A stretch of 64,000 nt of DNA from Arthrobacter sp. B3I9. Its GTDB lineage: Bacteria; Actinomycetota; Actinomycetes; Actinomycetales; Micrococcaceae. The notes under the pieces were generated by a model that worked only from the letters and a program-made list of their open reading frames with translations, was not told where the DNA came from and ran no database searches. Below are positions 33,102 to 41,066 of this stretch, one piece after another; the first letter of the stretch is position 1, and every line of letters starts with the position of its first letter. Both the position numbers and the translations under genes were made by a program. The stretch lies in the NCBI RefSeq assembly GCF_030816935.1, contig NZ_JAUSYO010000001.1:3348001-3412000 (forward strand). Direction: 5' to 3'.

Positions 33102-34351
33102 GCTGCACCTCCGGTGGTTGCTGCCTGCCGGGATTTTCCGGCGGTTGCGGCCTTCTTCTTGCGCGGGTTGAGCCCGAAGATCGCCCGGACCAGGGGCGGC
33201 GCCGCGATGAACAGCACAATCAGCGACTGGACCACCAGCACGATGTCGATCGGCGTTCCGGTCTGGATCTGCATCTGGACCGCTCCGGCGCGGAAGGCAC
33301 CGAACAGCACGCCGGCGGCGAAGGTGCCCCACGGCGTCGAACGCCCCAGCAGCGCGACGGTGATGGCGTCAAAGCCGTAGGTTGCCGCGACGCCGTCGGT
33401 GAGGACCTTTTCGGTGCCCGCCACCTGGGCGACGCCGGACAGTCCGGCGAGCCCGCCGGCGATGGCCATCACCAGGATGGTGGCCCGCGGAACATTGATG
33501 CCGGCCGTCAGCGCCGCCTTGGGGTTGGCCCCGACGGCACGGAACTCGAAGCCGATGGTGGAGCGGTTCAGCAGCCACCAGACGAAGACGGTGGCGGCGA
33601 TGGCCAGCAGGAAGCCAAGGTGCAGCCGGTACTGGCTGCCGAGGATCTGCGGGTACACGGCTGACGGGTCCAGGACGGGCGAGATCGGGGTGGTCTCCCC
33701 CGGCCGCTGGAACGCAGGGGTATCCAGCAGGTAGCGCACGAGGTACAGCGCGATGTAGTTGAACATGATGGTCACGATCACCTCGTGGGCGCCGGTGCGG
33801 GCCTTGAGCAGCCCGACGAGCCCGCCCCAGACGGCACCGCCGACGACGCCGGCCAGCAGGACCAGCAGAAGGTGCAGCCCGACAGGCAGGTGCAGCGCGA
33901 AGCCCAGCCAGGACGCGAGGATGCCCGCCATGATGATCTGGCCCTGGGCACCGATGTTGAACAGGCCGGCGCGGAAGGCCAGGGCGACGCCGAGGCCGGC
34001 CGTGATCAGCGGGGTCGCGATGGTGAGGGTTTCCAGCAGCGGCGCGAGCTGGCCGCCGATTCCGGATCCCCGCGGGTTGTACACCGAGCCTTGGAACAGA
34101 GCGACGTACGAGCGTGTTGCGGCTGACCAGACGGCGGAGAGGAAGTCGCTGGGGCGGGCGAAGAAATAGCCTGCCGTGGCGCCGACCTGCTTGTCCGTGC
34201 TGGCGATGAGCAGTCCGCCGAGGATCAGCGCGAGCAGCACCGCGAGGACGGAAACGAGGCCGCTGCCGGTGAAGATTTTGCGCAGCACGGTGTCAGGACC
34301 GCCCGGGACGGTGCCGCTCTGGCCCGAGACGGGCACGGCCGAGGGTCGCAT
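33098..34351 (-). CDS. Nucleoside ABC transporter permease (first subunit); true start uncertain
   Basis: 417 residues from ATG 34351. The family block GVALAFRAGLFNIGAQGQIIMAGILASW and the EAA-type loop EFRAVGANPKAALTAGINVPRATILVMAIAGGLAGLSG identify a YufP/RnsC-type permease. The frame stays open upstream to 34513 with a composition like a real N-terminus, but contains no ATG, GTG or TTG there, and ATG 34351 lacks a ribosome site. A good AGGAG plus ATG at 34517, right at the ATPase stop, is in a different frame. A frameshift near 34360-34510 or an unusual CTG start would reconcile this. Confidence 0.88.
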   Translation of the reverse strand: MRPSAVPVSGQSGTVPGGPDTVLRKIFTGSGLVSVLAVLLALILGGLLIASTDKQVGATAGYFFARPSDFLSAVWSAATRSYVALFQGSVYNPRGSGIGGQLAPLLETLTIATPLITAGLGVALAFRAGLFNIGAQGQIIMAGILASWLGFALHLPVGLHLLLVLLAGVVGGAVWGGLVGLLKARTGAHEVIVTIMFNYIALYLVRYLLDTPAFQRPGETTPISPVLDPSAVYPQILGSQYRLHLGFLLAIAATVFVWWLLNRSTIGFEFRAVGANPKAALTAGINVPRATILVMAIAGGLAGLSGVAQVAGTEKVLTDGVAATYGFDAITVALLGRSTPWGTFAAGVLFGAFRAGAVQMQIQTGTPIDIVLVVQSLIVLFIAAPPLVRAIFGLNPRKKKAATAGKSRQAATTGGAA

Positions 34352-34509
34352 GGCGCCGCCGGCGGTGTCCAGCGCGGTGGGCGAGGCGGCGTCGGCTGCC
34401 TGGATCTCCCCTTCGGGCGGCGTAGTGCCTGCGGCTGTGCCTGTCGCCTTGCCTGCGGCGCTGCCGGTGTCCCGGGGCCGGTTCGGCCGCGTGCCGGGGC
34501 GAGTGTTGT

Positions 34510-36141
34510 TCAGTCATGGTGCTCTCCTACGGCGCCGGAGTGGGTCTCCGGCACGGGCTGGGCGGCGTGCGCCGGGTTTGTGGCCCGAGTGCCGGCGTGG
34601 TGCCTGGTGGCGGTGTCTGCCTGGGCGTCGGCCGGGGACAGCCCGGCCATCATCAGTCCGAGGACGTCGCGTCCGGTGCCCGCGGGGACAATCCCCACGA
34701 GCTTGCCCTTGTAAAGCACCGCGATCCTGTCGGCAAGCTCAATGACCTCGTCGAGTTCGGTGGAGACGATCAGCACGGGGGTGCCGTGGTCCCGCTCCGC
34801 CACGATGCGTTTGTGCAGGAATTCGATGGATCCCACATCGACGCCGCGGGTGGGCTGGGAGGCGATGAAGAGGCGCAGCGGGCGGGACAGCTCGCGCGCC
34901 ATGACCACCTTCTGCTGGTTGCCGCCGGACAGCGTTCCCGCGGCGAGCAGGCCCGACGGCGTGCGCACGTCGAACTCGTCGATCCGGGTTTTCGCGTTCT
35001 CCAGGACCTTGGCGGGGCTCAGGCTGATGCCCTTGGCGAAGGGTGCCTGGTCGTAGCGGTCCAGGATCAGGTTTTCGGCAATCGAGAATGTCCCGATCAG
35101 CCCGTCGACGGAACGGTCTTCCGGGACGAAGCCGACGCCGGAGTTGAGGACGTCCTTGACGTTGCGGCCCACGAGTTCCTCGCCGTCCAGCAGGATGGAA
35201 CCGGAGACGCGGTCCTGCAGCCCCAGGATGGCCTCGGTCAGCTCGGTCTGGCCGTTGCCCTGGACACCGGCGACGGCGAGGATCTCACCGCGCGCGATGT
35301 CGAAGCTGATGCCGTCTACGACGTGCTGGCCGCTCGGTGCGATGACCGTGAGGTCCTGGACCCGGAAGGTCGTTTCCTGCGGCGTGGCCGGGGCCTTGTC
35401 CAGGGTCAGGCTGACGGCCCGGCCCACCATCATGGAGGCGAGCTCCGTCGTCGACGCGCCGGGATCCGCGCTGCCCACTACCTTGCCGCGCCGGATCACC
35501 GTAATGGTGTCCGAGACGGCCTTGACCTCACGGAGCTTGTGGGAGATGAAGACGATCGAGGTGCCGTGGCTCTTGAGCTGGCGCATGATGTCCAGCAGCT
35601 CATCGGTATCCTGCGGAGTGAGCACGGCGGTGGGCTCGTCCAGGATCAGCACCTTGGCGTCGCGGACCAGTGCCTTGATGATTTCGACGCGCTGCTGCAC
35701 GCCCACCGGGAGGTCCTCGACCAGGGCGTCGGGGTCGACGTCGAAGCCGTACCGGTCGGAGATCTCCTTGATCTTCCGGCGGGTGTCGTCCAGGTTCAGG
35801 AAGCCGCCTGCCTTGGTGGTTTCCGCGCCCAGGGCAACATTCTCGGCGACCGTGAAGACCGGGACCAGCATGAAGTGCTGGTGCACCATGCCGATGCCGG
35901 CGGCCATGGCGTCGCCGGGGCCGCGGAAGGTGACGGGTTTCCCGTCGATGAGGATTTCGCCCTCGGTGGGCTCGTACAGCCCGTACAACACGTTCATCAG
36001 CGTGGACTTGCCAGCGCCGTTCTCGCCGAGCAGACAGTGAATCTGCCCGGGCTCAACAACCACATCAATATGGTCGTTGGCTACCAGGGAGCCGAAGCGT
36101 TTGGTGATCCCCTTGAGTTCAAGTTTCAAAACTCTGACCAA
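34510..36141 (-). CDS. Nucleoside ABC transporter ATP-binding protein (two ABC domains)
   Basis: 543 residues; TTG at 36141, or possibly the TTG four codons later, just before KLELKGITKRFGSLVAND. Domain 1: Walker [58 protein letters not shown]. Domain 2 has a degenerate Walker A (AGVQGNGQTELTEAI), signature LSGGNQQKVVMARELSR and FIASQPTRGVDVGS. This asymmetric layout is that of BmpC/YufO/RnsB nucleoside importers and ribose-type ATPases. Follows the BMP lipoprotein gene and precedes the permeases. Confidence 0.95.
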   Translation of the reverse strand: MVRVLKLELKGITKRFGSLVANDHIDVVVEPGQIHCLLGENGAGKSTLMNVLYGLYEPTEGEILIDGKPVTFRGPGDAMAAGIGMVHQHFMLVPVFTVAENVALGAETTKAGGFLNLDDTRRKIKEISDRYGFDVDPDALVEDLPVGVQQRVEIIKALVRDAKVLILDEPTAVLTPQDTDELLDIMRQLKSHGTSIVFISHKLREVKAVSDTITVIRRGKVVGSADPGASTTELASMMVGRAVSLTLDKAPATPQETTFRVQDLTVIAPSGQHVVDGISFDIARGEILAVAGVQGNGQTELTEAILGLQDRVSGSILLDGEELVGRNVKDVLNSGVGFVPEDRSVDGLIGTFSIAENLILDRYDQAPFAKGISLSPAKVLENAKTRIDEFDVRTPSGLLAAGTLSGGNQQKVVMARELSRPLRLFIASQPTRGVDVGSIEFLHKRIVAERDHGTPVLIVSTELDEVIELADRIAVLYKGKLVGIVPAGTGRDVLGLMMAGLSPADAQADTATRHHAGTRATNPAHAAQPVPETHSGAVGEHHD

Positions 36142-36237
36142 TCTCGAAGTGCCGGGACAACGTTACCCGGCGGGTGACGGGGCTGCAGAACAAGCCTAGT
36201 GCCTGCTGCAGGAGGCGGCCTGCGTCCGCTCAACGAA

Positions 36238-36284
36238 AAGCGCCACAGCCCGTGCGGTGGATGACCGTACGGGCCGTGGCGCTT
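36238..36284 (-). terminator. Terminator after the BMP lipoprotein gene
   Basis: 20-nt arms with two mismatches (36238-36257 with 36265-36284), followed on the minus strand by TTTTCG, 12 nt past the stop. It may let only part of transcription continue into the ATPase and permease genes, giving excess binding protein. Confidence 0.85.
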
Positions 36285-36295
36285 GGCGGAGGAGG

Positions 36296-37405
36296 CTAGG
36301 CCTTGGGGCTGGCTGCCGATTCGACCTTCAGCTTGCCGTCGGCGATGTCCTTCTTGATCTGGTCCAGCTCGGTCTTCAGTTCGGCGGGGACCGCGGAGTC
36401 GAGATCGTGGAACGGAGCCAGCTGCACGCCGTCGTTCGCGAGGGTGCCGATGTACGGCGCGCTAGTGAACTTGCCGTCCTTGTCTTCCTTCACGACGGTC
36501 TCGACAGCTTCACCCATCTGCTTCATGACCGAGGAGAGCATGATGTCCTTGTAGTCAGGTGCCGTGAGGTAGCCGTCGGAGTCGACCCAGACGAGCTTGA
36601 CGTCCTTGCCTGCGGCCTTGGCTTCCTTCAGGGCAGCGCCGGCACCCTTGCCGACCGGACCGGCGACCGGCATCACGATGTCCGCGCCCTGGTCCAGGAA
36701 GTTCTGGGTGAACTGCTTGCCCTTGTCCTGCTTTTCGAAGTCGCCGGTGAAGGAGCCGTCCTGCTTGGCCTTGTCCCAGCCAAGAACCTTGACGTCCTTG
36801 CCCTTCTTCTCGTTGTAGTACTTCACGCCGTCGGCGTAGCCGTCCATGAAGATGGTGACGGTGGGGATCTTGATGCCGCCGAAGGTGGCCACCGTGCCGG
36901 TCTTGGTGGTGCCGGCCGCGAGGTAACCGGCCAGGAAGGCCGCCTGGGCGGTGTCGTAGATGATCGGCTTGACATTGGTGATCGGGGTGTCGTAGCCGTA
37001 GTCGATGATGGCGAAGTGCTTGTCCGGGTTTGCCGCGGCCTGGGCCTTCGTGGCGTCGCCGAGCAGGAAGCCGACCGTGATGGTCAGGTTGCAGCCGGCC
37101 GTGACCATGGCCCGCAGGTTCGGCTCGAAGTCGTTGTTGGTCTTGGACTCGACCTGGTTGACCTTGATGCCCAGGTCCTTCTCGGTCTTCTTCAGGCCTT
37201 CATAGGAGGACTGGTTGAAGGACTGGTCGTCGAAGCCGCCCGAGTCGGAGACGATGCAGCCGGTGTAGTTGCTGGCCGTCTGGGTTGCGCTGCTGCCGGC
37301 TTCGGGGGCTGCCCCGCAACCGGTCAGCAGGAGGGCAGCCGCGCCCGCGGTGGCGACGCCGGCAACGGAACCGCGCTTGAGGGTGGCACGCAAAGAGTTC
37401 TTCAA
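36296..37405 (-). CDS. BMP family nucleoside-binding lipoprotein
   Basis: 369 residues from TTG 37405, with GGAGGAACA immediately upstream. Lipoprotein signal VATAGAAALLLTGCGAAPE; mature domain starts TGCIVSDSGGFDDQSFNQSSYEGLKKTEKDLG, the BMP (PnrA-like) signature with the FDD loop and the Asn/Ser of the nucleoside pocket. DYGYDTPITNVKPIIYDTAQAAFLAGYLAAG and PVAGPVGKGAGAALKEAK...KLVWVDSDGYL complete the fold. It captures purine or pyrimidine nucleosides outside the cell for the ABC importer. A terminator between it and the ATPase gene suggests polarity within the operon. Confidence 0.95.
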   Translation of the reverse strand: MKNSLRATLKRGSVAGVATAGAAALLLTGCGAAPEAGSSATQTASNYTGCIVSDSGGFDDQSFNQSSYEGLKKTEKDLGIKVNQVESKTNNDFEPNLRAMVTAGCNLTITVGFLLGDATKAQAAANPDKHFAIIDYGYDTPITNVKPIIYDTAQAAFLAGYLAAGTTKTGTVATFGGIKIPTVTIFMDGYADGVKYYNEKKGKDVKVLGWDKAKQDGSFTGDFEKQDKGKQFTQNFLDQGADIVMPVAGPVGKGAGAALKEAKAAGKDVKLVWVDSDGYLTAPDYKDIMLSSVMKQMGEAVETVVKEDKDGKFTSAPYIGTLANDGVQLAPFHDLDSAVPAELKTELDQIKKDIADGKLKVESAASPKA

Positions 37406-37662
37406 TGTTCCTCCAGGAAGAAAGAGTTAGCGCTGCGACGGCAGTCCATTGACCAGCTGTCCACTCAGTGAGTAGCTGTCCGCGGGGTTTCCGCTGAACG
37501 CAAGGTGTCACTGTCGGGTCCGCAGCACTGCGCCGAAACGCACTGTTGCAAGCTACTTTAGTGTCCTGCGCCACGTGCCGATAGCACACCGCCGCGCGAT
37601 TCCGCAGATTGTTGAGAACTTGTTACCAAGCGGTAGCTCTCCTGCCGGGCCGGGGGAAGAGG

Positions 37663-38695
37663 CTAGATCCGGACGAGCATCTTGCCGGTGTTGGCGCCGT
37701 CGAGCAGGTCGATGAAGGCCTGCGGCGCATTCTCCAGCCCGTCCACCACGGTCTCGTCGTAGCGGACGGTGCCGTCGGCGAGCCACGCCGCCATCTGCTG
37801 GGCGAATTCAGCCGCATGCTGCCGCTGTCCGCCGACGAGGAAGCCGCGCAGGGTGAGCTGCTTGCCGATCGCGACGGCGAGGTTGCGCGGGGCGGCAGGG
37901 GCGTCCGTGGCGTTGTACTGCGAGATGGCGCCGCACAAGGCCACCCGTCCGCCGACGTTCAGGACCGACAGTGCCGCCTCGAGGTGCTCCCCGCCGACGT
38001 TGTCGAAGTAGACGTCGATCCCGTTCGGGCCGGCGGCATCCTGCAGCAGTTGCCGCACCGGGCCGTCGTGGTAGTTGAACGCCGCGTCGAAGCCGAGCTC
38101 CAGCAGCCTCGCCACTTTCTCCGGGCTGCCGGCACTGCCGATCACCCGTGAGGCTCCCTTGGCCTTGGCGATCTGTCCGACGAGCGAGCCGACGGCCCCC
38201 GCGGCTCCGGAGACGAAGACTGCGTCTCCGGGCTTGAATTCGGCGACCTTCAACAGGCCGGCATAGGCGGTGAGCCCGGTCATGCCGAGCGCCCCGAGGA
38301 ACGCCGACGCCGGGGCGAGGTCCGTGCGGGCCGGAGTGGTGGCGGCGGCATCCACGACGGCGTATTCGCGCCACCCGAGGGAATGGACGACGACGTCGCC
38401 CACCGTGCGGTCGGCGGACCGGGACGCGATGACCTCGCCGACGGCACCGCCGTCGAGCGCTTTGTCCAGGGCAAAACGGGGCGGAATAGGACTTGACGTC
38501 ATTCATCCGGCCGCGCATGTACGGGTCCACGGAGATGTAGAGGTTGCGGACCAGGACCTGTCCGTCCTGCAGGGCCGGCAGCGGCGACGTGGCGAGCCGG
38601 AAGTTGTCCGGAACGGGACGGCCGTGCGGTCGGGAGGCCAGCTGGATCTCACGCGTGCTGGCGGGAAGGGCGGGAGTTTCGATGTTGGCGCTCAT
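37663..38695 (-). pseudogene. NADP-dependent (zinc-type MDR) oxidoreductase, frameshifted near residue 75
   Basis: Two frames together make one medium-chain reductase of the curcumin/leukotriene-B4 reductase type. The first, from ATG 38695, reads MSANIETPALPASTREIQLASR...VRNLYISVDPYMRGRMNDVKSYSAPF; the second continues FALDKALDGGAVGEVIASRSADRTVGD through the nucleotide-binding VFVSGAAGAVGSLVGQIAKAKGASRVIGSAGSPEKV, YFDNVGGEHLEAAL and LVGGQRQ. One extra base in the A-run 38473-38476 (plus strand) separates them. Removing it restores CCG TTT GCC CTG GAC (PFALD) and a full-length protein of about 343 residues. Everything else is intact, so a recent mutation or a sequencing error is likely. It overlaps ohr by 4 nt. 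Confidence 0.88.
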
Positions 38696-39123
38696 GCGGC
38701 GACCTCCAGGATCTTGATGTCGACAGTCATGTTGCCGCGCGTGGCGTTGGAGTACGGGCAGATCTGGTGCGCCTTCGCCACGAGAGCCTCGGCGGTTTCC
38801 CGTTCCACCCCGGGCAGCGCTATCTCCAGTTCGGCAGCCAGCCCGTAGCCGGCGCCGTCGGGAAGGGCGCCAAAGTGGATCTTGGCGGCGACGGCGGAAT
38901 CGGTCAGGTCTGCCCGTTCCTTCCGCCCCACCAGGCGCAGGGCGGAGTGGAAGCACGCCGCATAACCGGCTGCGAACAGCTGCTCGGGATTGGTCCCCTC
39001 GCCGGTGCCGCCCAGTTCCACCGGGCTGGCCAGTGTCACGTTGAGCTTGCCGTCCTGGGTGCGGGCGTTGCCGTCGCGGCCTTCGCCCGAGGCGAGCGCT
39101 TCTGCGGTGTAGAGGGTCTTCAA
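38692..39123 (-). CDS. ohr: Organic hydroperoxide resistance protein (Ohr)
   Basis: 143 residues. Ohr is a thiol peroxidase of the OsmC/Ohr fold that reduces organic and fatty-acid hydroperoxides. The two redox cysteines are in AAGYAACFHSALRLV (about residue 58) and AHQICPYSNATRGNM (about residue 125), with the Arg of the active site in DGNARTQDGKLNV. MKTLYTAEALASGEGRDG is the typical N-terminus. It is downstream of ohrR and coupled to the oxidoreductase by a 4-nt overlap, forming a peroxide-response operon. Confidence 0.96.
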   Translation of the reverse strand: MKTLYTAEALASGEGRDGNARTQDGKLNVTLASPVELGGTGEGTNPEQLFAAGYAACFHSALRLVGRKERADLTDSAVAAKIHFGALPDGAGYGLAAELEIALPGVERETAEALVAKAHQICPYSNATRGNMTVDIKILEVAA

Positions 39124-39175
39124 GGGGTTCCGTTCTGTTGGAGAAAATCTGTAGGAGGAACGAGCGATCAGGTGC

Positions 39176-39640
39176 TCAGCGGGAGGCCTGGAGCGCGGCG
39201 GCCAGCCGGCCCAGGGTCTCGCGGAGCTGGTCCAGCTCCGTTGGGGAGAGCCCGGCGGCGTCCGCGAGCTGTTGCGGGATGCCCGCGGCTTTGGCGCTCA
39301 GTGCCGCGCCGGCGTCGGTCAGGAAGATCTCCACGCGGCGCTCATCCTCGGCGGACCTATGGCGCCGGACGAGGCCGAGCGCTTCAAGCCGCTTCAGCAG
39401 GGGCGAGAGGGTGCCTGAATCGAGCCCCAGCTCCTCCCCCAGTTCCCGGACGCCTCGCGGCTGGTCTTCCCAGAGCACCAGCATCACGAGGTATTGCGGG
39501 TAGGTCAGGCCGAGCTCCTCGAGCATGGGCCGGTAGGAGGCCGTGGCGGCGCGGGAGGCAGAGTACATCGCGAAGCACACCTGGCGGTTGAGGCGCAGCG
39601 CTTCCGCACCGGGCGCCGGCGTACTTTCTGTTGTGGTCAT
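39176..39640 (-). CDS. ohrR: MarR family transcriptional regulator OhrR
   Basis: 154 residues, ATG 39640. OhrR represses ohr until a reactive cysteine is oxidised by organic hydroperoxide. The sensing cysteine is in RLNRQVCFAMYSASRA (residue 22); the winged helix-turn-helix is LTYPQYLVMLVLWEDQPRGVRELGEELGLDSGTLSPLLKRLEALGLVRRHRSAEDERRVEIFLT. No second C-terminal cysteine is seen, which suggests the one-Cys class. Located 52 nt upstream of ohr on the same strand, so it probably autoregulates the whole operon. Confidence 0.94.
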   Translation of the reverse strand: MTTTESTPAPGAEALRLNRQVCFAMYSASRAATASYRPMLEELGLTYPQYLVMLVLWEDQPRGVRELGEELGLDSGTLSPLLKRLEALGLVRRHRSAEDERRVEIFLTDAGAALSAKAAGIPQQLADAAGLSPTELDQLRETLGRLAAALQASR

Positions 39641-39646
39641 GGATCG

Positions 39647-39680
39647 ACCCTACGCCGCTATTCGATTGGGCGCAATTCGG
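39647..39680 (-). promoter_or_regulatory. ohrR promoter with overlapping candidate OhrR operator
   Basis: On the minus strand: TTGCGC (39670-39675), 17-bp spacer, TAGGGT (39647-39652), then 6 nt to the ATG, so the mRNA would be leaderless. The imperfect palindrome CGATTG-GGCG-CAATTCG (39663-39679) covers the -35 box, as expected of a MarR-type autorepressor site. Confidence 0.65.
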
Positions 39681-39769
39681 TTGTGGACAACCTACCTATC
39701 CGCACAGCCGATCCGGCTGCGGTCCGGTGGGGGCTTACGGCGGAGAGGCGGCCGGCTGCGGCCGGGTTC

Positions 39770-40969
39770 CTAGAGGTCGCGGATGGTGCGCAGCGCCGCG
39801 GCGGTGAGGACCCGGATGCCGAGGCCGAGCGCACGCTCGTCGACGATGTAGTCACCGCGGTGCAGGTCGTATTCCTCGCCGCCGGGGGTCCTGGTGCCCA
39901 GCCGCATCATGGCGCCGGGTGTTTCCGCAAGGAACCAGGCAAAGTCCTCGCCGCCCATCGACTGGGGCGTCAGGACCACTGCGTGCTCTCCGATTTCAGC
40001 GCGTGCTGAGGCCTCGAGGAGGGCGGTCTCGTGCTCCGAGTTGACCACGGGCGGCACCCCCCGGGTGTGTTCGAGGTGGACGTCGACGCCGTAGGGCGCC
40101 GCGATCTCCTGCACCACCTCGTCGAGGATTTTTCCGGCGCTGTGCCACGCGTCGCGGTCCAGGCAGCGCATTGTGCCTGCCATGTAGCCGCTGCCCGGGA
40201 TCGCATTCGGAGCGGAACCGGCTGAAATGTGCCCCCAGACCACCGATACGCCGCTGCGGACGTCCACCCGGCGGGACAGCACCGCGGGGACGTTCACCGC
40301 GATCTGGGCCAGTGCGAAGACGAGGTCCTCGGTCAGGTGCGGGCGGGAGGTGTGGCCGCCGCGCCCGGTCAGTTCGATCTTGATGGTGTCCGAGGCCGAG
40401 GTGATGGCGCCGATGCGGGTGCCGATCTTCCCGACATCGATCCGCGGGTCGCAGTGCAGGGCCAGGATACGGGGAACGCCCTCCAGCACCCCCTGCTCGA
40501 TGCAGGAGTGCGCTCCGCCGGGCATGGTCTCTTCTGCGGGCTGGAAGATGATCCGGACCGTGCCTCCCAGCGGGGATTCCTCATGCATCTGCTGCAGGAC
40601 AAGGGCAACGCCGAGCATGGTGGTGGTGTGCACGTCATGCCCGCAGGCGTGCGTCACGCCGTGGTTTTTGGAGGCGAACTCAAGGCCGGTCTCCTCGATG
40701 ATGGGGAGGGCGTCGATGTCGCCGCGCAGGGCCGTGGCCACAGGCCCGTCCCCGACGTCCACCGTCAGGCCGGTGCCGTCGAGGCGGCGGGGCTTGAGCC
40801 CGGCGGCTTCGAGCCGCTTCGCGAGCTTGTCGGTGGTGCGGAATTCCTTGAAGGACAGCTCAGGGTGCGCATGCAGGTCACGGCGGAAAGCGATCATCTC
40901 CGGCAGGAGGGGCTCCAGCCACGGGCTCACGAGCGTGGTGGGTTCGGCTTCAGTAGTGTAATTGCGCAC
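39770..40969 (-). CDS. M20 family amidohydrolase (hippurate / N-acyl-amino-acid hydrolase type)
   Basis: 399 residues from GTG 40969. It cleaves N-acyl amino acids or related amides; the natural substrate is unknown. Motifs: MIAFRRDLHAHPELSFKEFRT, ALRGDIDALPIIEETGLEFAS, HACGHDVHTTTMLGVALVLQQM (metal-binding Cys-Gly-His and Asp), IFQPAEETMPGGAHSCIEQGVLEGV, and GRGGHTSRPHLTEDLVFALAQIA in the dimerisation domain. C-terminal MGGEDFAWFLAETPGAMMRLG supplies the last His/Asp region. TAGAGT lies 6 nt before the start, suggesting a leaderless transcript. Confidence 0.94.
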   Translation of the reverse strand: MRNYTTEAEPTTLVSPWLEPLLPEMIAFRRDLHAHPELSFKEFRTTDKLAKRLEAAGLKPRRLDGTGLTVDVGDGPVATALRGDIDALPIIEETGLEFASKNHGVTHACGHDVHTTTMLGVALVLQQMHEESPLGGTVRIIFQPAEETMPGGAHSCIEQGVLEGVPRILALHCDPRIDVGKIGTRIGAITSASDTIKIELTGRGGHTSRPHLTEDLVFALAQIAVNVPAVLSRRVDVRSGVSVVWGHISAGSAPNAIPGSGYMAGTMRCLDRDAWHSAGKILDEVVQEIAAPYGVDVHLEHTRGVPPVVNSEHETALLEASARAEIGEHAVVLTPQSMGGEDFAWFLAETPGAMMRLGTRTPGGEEYDLHRGDYIVDERALGLGIRVLTAAALRTIRDL

Positions 40970-40975
40970 TCAATA

Positions 40976-40981
40976 ACTCTA
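40976..40981 (-). promoter_or_regulatory. -10 box for leaderless M20 amidohydrolase transcript
   Basis: TAGAGT on the minus strand, 6 nt before GTG 40969. Confidence 0.5.
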
Positions 40982-41066
40982 GCGACCCCGCTCACATTAG
41001 CGGCATCCCGAACGCGCGTTACGGGCCGGGGCTCGTCGCCGCAGCCTCGCCCTGCCTCGGCGGACG

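Noticed and set aside
39770..40969. Carboxypeptidase G2-like or succinyl-diaminopimelate desuccinylase identity
   Set aside because: The HACGHDVHTTTMLG pattern fits the hippurate/indole-acetyl-amino-acid hydrolase branch better, but I leave the substrate open.
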